This document shows positions 34,057-38,517 of a stretch of DNA of 38,517 nucleotides, piece by piece. Both the position numbers and the translations under genes were made by a program. The stretch is taken from assembly GCA_051453625.1 (NCBI GenBank), contig JBOZIK010000001.1:234514557-234553073 (forward strand). Reading direction: 5' to 3'. The DNA comes from Welwitschia mirabilis (taxonomy: Eukaryota; Gnetophyta; Gnetopsida; Welwitschiales). The notes under the pieces were generated by a model. The model did no database searches, was not told the DNA's origin, and saw only the letters and a list, made by a program, of their open reading frames with translations. Within the stretch, counting starts at the first letter, position 1, and every line of letters begins with the position of its first letter.

Positions 34057-34854
34057 NNNNNNNNNNNNNNNNNNNNNNNNNNNNNNNNNNNNNNNNNNNN
34101 NNNNNNNNNNNNNNNNNNNNNNNNNNNNNNNNNNNNNNNNNNNNNNNNNNNNNNNNNNNNNNNNNNNNNNNNNNNNNNNNNNNNNNNNNNNNNNNNNNNN
34201 NNNNNNNNNNNNNNNNNNNNNNNNNNNNNNNNNNNNNNNNNNNNNNNNNNNNNNNNNNNNNNNNNNNNNNNNNNNNNNNNNNNNNNNNNNNNNNNNNNNN
34301 NNNNNNNNNNNNNNNNNNNNNNNNNNNNNNNNNNNNNNNNNNNNNNNNNNNNNNNNNNNNNNNNNNNNNNNNNNNNNNNNNNNNNNNNNNNNNNNNNNNN
34401 NNNNNNNNNNNNNNNNNNNNNNNNNNNNNNNNNNNNNNNNNNNNNNNNNNNNNNNNNNNNNNNNNNNNNNNNNNNNNNNNNNNNNNNNNNNNNNNNNNNN
34501 NNNNNNNNNNNNNNNNNNNNNNNNNNNNNNNNNNNNNNNNNNNNNNNNNNNNNNNNNNNNNNNNNNNNNNNNNNNNNNNNNNNNNNNNNNNNNNNNNNNN
34601 NNNNNNNNNNNNNNNNNNNNNNNNNNNNNNNNNNNNNNNNNNNNNNNNNNNNNNNNNNNNNNNNNNNNNNNNNNNNNNNNNNNNNNNNNNNNNNNNNNNN
34701 NNNNNNNNNNNNNNNNNNNNNNNNNNNNNNNNNNNNNNNNNNNNNNNNNNNNNNNNNNNNNNNNNNNNNNNNNNNNNNNNNNNNNNNNNNNNNNNNNNNN
34801 NNNNNNNNNNNNNNNNNNNNNNNNNNNNNNNNNNNNNNNNNNNNNNNNNNNNNN
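34057..34854. other. Sized gap of 798 N inside the LTR
   Basis: The open frame called across it (33958-34857) is almost all N and is not a gene. The left LTR has only about 70 bp at the equivalent place. Confidence 0.95.
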
Positions 34855-34908
34855 CATGTTAGCTAGGGTTTATTCTTTACTTTTATGTTAGTTTTCTTTT
34901 CCTTTTTG

Positions 34909-34922
34909 TCTATAAATAAAGG
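34909..34922 (+). promoter_or_regulatory. LTR TATA box
   Basis: TCTATAAATAAAGG followed by TCTCCCCCTTGA is identical to the box at 1307-1320 in the other LTR of the family. Confidence 0.7.
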
Positions 34923-35111
34923 TCTCCCCCTTGATCCCTAATCATTTTCAATAGTATCTGACATTCTCATAATAGGAGATCTTGGGACCAGAGAATCATC
35001 TTATAATCTAGAGAAACATTACCTTAGTATTGGGTGGCATATCCTCCATTGAGAAATAATTACTTTATGATACAGATGTTATTTATGCTTTTTAATATGA
35101 ATTATCCTTTT

Positions 35112-35468
35112 NNNNNNNNNNNNNNNNNNNNNNNNNNNNNNNNNNNNNNNNNNNNNNNNNNNNNNNNNNNNNNNNNNNNNNNNNNNNNNNNNNNNNNNNN
35201 NNNNNNNNNNNNNNNNNNNNNNNNNNNNNNNNNNNNNNNNNNNNNNNNNNNNNNNNNNNNNNNNNNNNNNNNNNNNNNNNNNNNNNNNNNNNNNNNNNNN
35301 NNNNNNNNNNNNNNNNNNNNNNNNNNNNNNNNNNNNNNNNNNNNNNNNNNNNNNNNNNNNNNNNNNNNNNNNNNNNNNNNNNNNNNNNNNNNNNNNNNNN
35401 NNNNNNNNNNNNNNNNNNNNNNNNNNNNNNNNNNNNNNNNNNNNNNNNNNNNNNNNNNNNNNNNNNNN
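35112..35468. other. Sized gap of 357 N inside the LTR
   Basis: The left LTR has about 340 bases between the matching flanks (about 1510-1850), so this gap size looks right. Frames called across it are artefacts. Confidence 0.9.
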
Positions 35469-35490
35469 ATAAATTTGCACTACAACAAAT

Positions 35491-35508
35491 TGGCACCATT
35501 GCTGGGGA
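35491..35508 (+). other. Primer binding site, tRNA-Asp type, decayed
   Basis: TGGCACCATTGCTGGGGA starts three bases after the LTR end. The usual Athila-type site is TGGCGCCGTTGCCGGGGA, complementary to the 3' end of tRNA-Asp. There are three differences, and each removes one of its CpG sites by a C-to-T type change. Confidence 0.75.
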
Positions 35509-36382
35509 AGGCTTCTTGGAAATTGAGAGTTGTCATTGCTTCAGTGAATATTCTAGATATTTGCTGTAGCAATGGTGTGCTAATACTCTGTAAGTATTTT
35601 ATTTCAGTTTTAACTTTTTACTAACCACTGACATCCCTTTCATCATTCAGACATTACAGTCGGATGACTATTCCCTTTTTTACTTTCCCTCGTTCTGTGG
35701 TTATCTGTGTTTTTTGTCTCTGTCATTCAGGTTATCTTCCAGATGACATACAAGACAATACCNNNNNNNNNNNNNNNNNNNNNNNNNNNNNNNNNNNNNN
35801 NNNNNNNNNNNNNNNNNNNNNNNNNNNNNNNNNNNNNNNNNNNNNNNNNNNNNNNNNNNNNNNNNNNNNNNNNNNNNNNNNNNNNNNNNNNNNNNNNNNN
35901 NNNNNNNNNNNNNNNNNNNNNNNNNNNNNNNNNNNNNNNNNNNNNNNNNNNNNNNNNNNNNNNNNNNNNNNNNNNNNNNNNNNNNNNNNNNNNNNNNNNN
36001 NNNNNNNNNNNNNNNNNNNNNNNNNNNNNNNNNNNNNNNNNNNNNNNNNNNNNNNNNNNNNNNNNNNNNNNNNNNNNNNNNNNNNNNNNNNNNNNNNNNN
36101 NNNNNNNNNNNNNNNNNNNNNNNNNNNNNNNNNNNNNNNNNNNNNNNNNNNNNNNNNNNNNNNNNNNNNNNNNNNNNNNNNNNNNNNNNNNNNNNNNNNN
36201 NNNNNNNNNNNNNNNNNNNNNNNNNNNNNNNNNNNNNNNNNNNNNNNNNNNNNNNNNNNNNNNNNNNCAGCCCAGGTATGCAAACTTTAAAATTTCCTAA
36301 AATTTTTTATTTTAATTTTGCAAAAGAGTTTAATTTTAACTTTGAAAAATCTGATATCATATTGACCTCTCACTAAAAATAA
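35509..36382 (+). other. Leader between primer site and gag, with 505-N gap
   Basis: An untranslated leader is normal in Athila elements. GTCATT/GATGAC words occur (35640-35750). N occupies 35763-36267; the open frames spanning it consist of N and are rejected. Confidence 0.5.
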
Positions 36383-37309
36383 CCTATCTCACGAAACCCA
36401 ACCCCTGTTGTTGAAACTATTACTCCTACCCCTCGTGTGACTCTAAGAGATCTCATTGCAAATAAATGACTTGAAATTCAAAACCCTTTTGACTTATCTC
36501 CTGGTAATGATGTGGAACTTAAAAACCTAAATGCTTATCTTACCTTTCGAGGAGAACCTGATGAAGACCCTTTACAACACATCATTGAAATTGAATAACT
36601 CATTCTTACTTTTAGAAACAGTAAAAAGCACATAACTGATAGAACCTACATGGTCATTTTTCCTATTACATTATGAGATAAGGCTAAACTTTGGGTTAGA
36701 ATGATACCTCATAAGAGCCTAAAATCTTGGAGCCAAGTTCAAGAATCCTTCATCAAAAGATTTATGAATGAAGCCACCATCTGGAAATGTAAGAAAGAAG
36801 TTACAAACTTCCATAACTACTGAAAGAAGACTATGCTTCTGCTTACAAGAGATTCTTTGTGGTTTTACACTCAAACCCAGTAGAAACCTTTTTCTAAGGT
36901 AGAATTAACAGACTATTTTTATAGTGGGTTAAATAGTCATACCAAGAAACTTGTAGATTTCTCTTGTGGAGGCAACCTATTAAACCAAACTTTAGGAGAT
37001 GCTTGAAAGATATTAGAAGATTTAGTGGAAGTAAGTCAAACCTGGCTAAAACCCTCATCTAGAGAGAATAGAACAGTAGGCCAAATCATCAAAGACTTTA
37101 AAGAAGTTAAACATAAGAAAGCTACAATCAAAATAGAACATAAAACAACTAGCATAATTAAGGACTTTACTTCTACCTTAGAGAAATACACTCAGATGAT
37201 CCTTGACGCTAAAGTAGCACCTGATACAAGTCAAATTATTTTTTTAACTTGTGATGTATGTGGGGATAATTATCACATTATAAAAGAGTGTCCTTTACTC
37301 CCTACATGA
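36383..37309 (+). pseudogene. Athila-like gag, plus strand, broken
   Basis: The frame from 36383 reads PTPRVTLRDLIANK, stop, LEIQNPFDLSPGNDVELKNL, GEPDEDPLQHIIEIE, stop, LILTFRNS, then KAKLWVRMIPHKSLKSWSQV and FIKRFMNEATIWKCKKEV. This is the retrotransposon gag domain. Frameshifts near 36824 and 36895 lead to AYKRFFVVLHSNP and LTDYFYSGLN; a stop follows GGNLLNQTLGDA. It ends with a CCHC zinc knuckle, CDVCGDNYHIIKEC, at 37250-37291, intact. The open frame starting at 37025 is only the gag tail, not a separate gene. Gag forms the particle and binds RNA. Confidence 0.75.
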
Positions 37310-38101
37310 AAAGAGAGAATTTATGAAAAATTTCATGCTTTGAAACAAGGAACCTCCAAATACACTCAAAGTTATAACCAAAGACAAGTCTCCAATTACA
37401 ATTTTTAACATAGGATGAATGAAAAACATAACAATTTTCAAACACATCATCTTAACTCCTAACCTTGCTGAAATAGATTTAAACATAAAAACTTTTAATC
37501 CAACTATCAAAATAACATGGCAGGCCCTTCCAAGTCCTAAAACTATAGTGATCCTCTTAGGAATTCTATTAAGGAGTTGAGAAAAGCCCAAGAGAAGACA
37601 AATGCAAACATAGAAAATCTAGTAAGCATCTTGCAATAAACCATGCTTGCTAACCAAAGACCACAAGTGACCCTTGCCACTCAACCCTTACCAAACCTTA
37701 GCGAAGTACGAAAAGATTGTAAGTTAGTAATAAGGAGTGAAAATGACACAACTCCCTCTACTTATGAGGCTTCAACTTCCCAAAATGATAAGAACGATGA
37801 TGAAGAAGATATAGAAATCTTAGAAAATCATTCTTTCCCTTCTTCACTTAATAACAAAAAAGAAAGATTAGTCCCAAAATAAACCTACTACTCCATGGCT
37901 TAATAGGCTTAATGAAAACCCTATCTTTGATGATCACTTGAAAGCCTTAAAGCAAGACATAAGCATCAACTTACTCTTTTGGAAACTTTTACAAGAAAAC
38001 CCCAAATACTCTAAGCTATGAAAAGACCTAATTAGAAGAAAATAAAAATAAACTATCTCTAGTAAAGTCTTCTTAGCCCAATCCATTAGTAACTTAGTTT
38101 T
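37310..38101 (+). pseudogene. Gag-protease linker of the Athila-like element
   Basis: The part at 37643-37882 is open and reads through KLVIRSENDTTPST and an acidic stretch, KNDDEEDIEILE. KLVIRSE corresponds to VVTRSGH in the minus-strand relative and to the V-LRSGK block in the family. Flanking parts (37310-37640, 37883-38100) have stops in all frames, though LLETFTRKPQIL-like residues suggest former coding. The minus-strand open frames at 37295-37591 and 37934-38227 are shadows. Confidence 0.55.
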
Positions 38102-38517
38102 CAAGAAGTGTCCAGAATTTAAAGATTCAGGGGCAACAACTATTAGTGTTATATTAGAGGGGAATCGAAAAATTAAGAAAGCCTTGATAGATATAGGAGC
38201 TAGTGCTAACATCATGCCTTTACACATTTGTAAACGTTTAGATTGGAAGAGAGAATAGAACTTACAGAAATTATCTTAAAGTTAGCTAATTCATCTATTA
38301 AGAAACCCTTAGGTATGATAAAGAACTTGGTCATTCAGATTGAGAAAGCTTTCTACCCCATAGACATGGTTGTTTTAAAAGTTGAGCATTAAAATGGATA
38401 TCCCCTACTTCTAGGTAGAGCTCTCTACACAACTGCCCATTGCATCATAGATACTAGAATAGGATTAATGAAATGTTACTTTGAAAATAAACAATTTTCA
38501 ATACGAGTCTTTAATGC
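38102..38517 (+). pseudogene. Athila-like aspartic protease, partial at window edge
   Basis: It reads KKCPEFKDSGATTISVIL, ALIDIGASANIMPLHICKRL with the catalytic DIGAS at 38190-38204. After a stop and frameshift near 38258 come TEIILKLANSSIKKP, KAFYPIDMVVLKVEH, LLLGRALYTTAHCIIDTRIG and CYFENKQFSIRVFN. It aligns block by block with the minus-strand protease at 30870-31520. The family role is cutting the Gag-Pol polyprotein. This copy is inactive and is cut by the window end. Confidence 0.75.

Larger units (their letters stand above)
33592..35487 (+). repeat. 5' LTR of the plus-strand Athila-like element
   Basis: It starts TGTTGTTGTGATGCCAAC and ends GCACTACAACA, just before the primer site. 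Shared blocks with 799-1867 run through the whole length. It contains gaps of 798 N (34057-34854) and 357 N (35112-35468). The second fits the left copy (about 1510-1850), but the first corresponds to only some 70 bp there, so it holds an insertion or is over-estimated. GATGAC/GTCATC words cluster at 33830-33970. Confidence 0.75.
33592..38517 (+). mobile_element. Athila-like Ty3 element, plus strand, 5' part
   Basis: In order: 5' LTR (33592-35487), primer site of tRNA-Asp type (35491-35508), leader, gag (36383-37309), linker, and protease (38102 to the window edge). Order, primer site and protein motifs agree with the plant Athila/Tat lineage of Ty3. Gag and protease are interrupted by stops and frameshifts, so it is not autonomous. 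It lies head-to-head with a relative on the other strand. The polymerase region and 3' LTR are beyond the window. Confidence 0.75.

Noticed and set aside
37295-37591. 98-codon minus-strand open frame
   Set aside because: It lies opposite the plus-strand gag-protease linker of the Athila-like element; it is an antisense shadow without family resemblance.
1-38517. A novel host gene cluster or defence system
   Set aside because: No intact coding sequence of host type was found on either strand; all supported coding traces are retrotransposon gag, protease or integrase fragments.

Overview
The window looks like intergenic heterochromatin from a large, repeat-rich plant genome. It is very AT-rich, and no intact host gene, rRNA, tRNA gene or CRISPR array is visible. 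Every coding trace I can support is a decayed LTR-retrotransposon fragment. Plant origin is inferred from the lineages: Athila/Tat-like Ty3 elements with a tRNA-Asp type primer site, a Ty3 element with very long LTRs and an initiator-tRNA-Met primer site, and a Ty1/copia gag remnant. I cannot name the species.

Layout. 1-1867 is the 3' end of a plus-strand Athila-like element (polypurine tract, then a 3' LTR at 799-1867). 1868-5491 holds an LTR-like promoter stretch with an 86-bp direct repeat and a minus-strand Ty1/copia gag remnant with its primer site. 5492-8287 is one sequence present twice across a 100-N gap. 8683-24647 is best read as one minus-strand, largely non-coding, LARD-like element (large retrotransposon derivative). 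Its two direct copies are 5.7-5.8 kb as assembled and about 4.7 kb or less once assembly duplications are removed. They flank an internal part with a primer site and a degenerate gag. 25093-33517 is a minus-strand Athila-like element with a 3' LTR, integrase tail, protease and gag; most of its polymerase region is deleted. 33592 to the end is a plus-strand Athila-like element (5' LTR, tRNA-Asp primer site, broken gag, protease) inserted 75 bp upstream of the minus element's gag start.

Assembly state matters for everything else. All thirteen gaps of exactly 100 N are flanked by the same sequence on both sides: after each gap the sequence restarts at an earlier point and repeats up to the break. 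These are unmerged contig overlaps, either haplotypes or wrongly joined repeat copies. They add roughly 6.8 kb of duplicated sequence plus 1.3 kb of N. Five other gaps have estimated sizes (115-798 N).

The gene remnants do not work together in a host pathway. They record a history: old insertions, nested later insertions, internal deletion, and C-to-T type decay of primer sites and codons. I found no convincing new biological system. The most useful leads are the LARD-like element, a 68-bp invariant hairpin-containing block shared by its LTRs, tRNA-like promoter boxes inside those LTRs, and the nested Athila pair.
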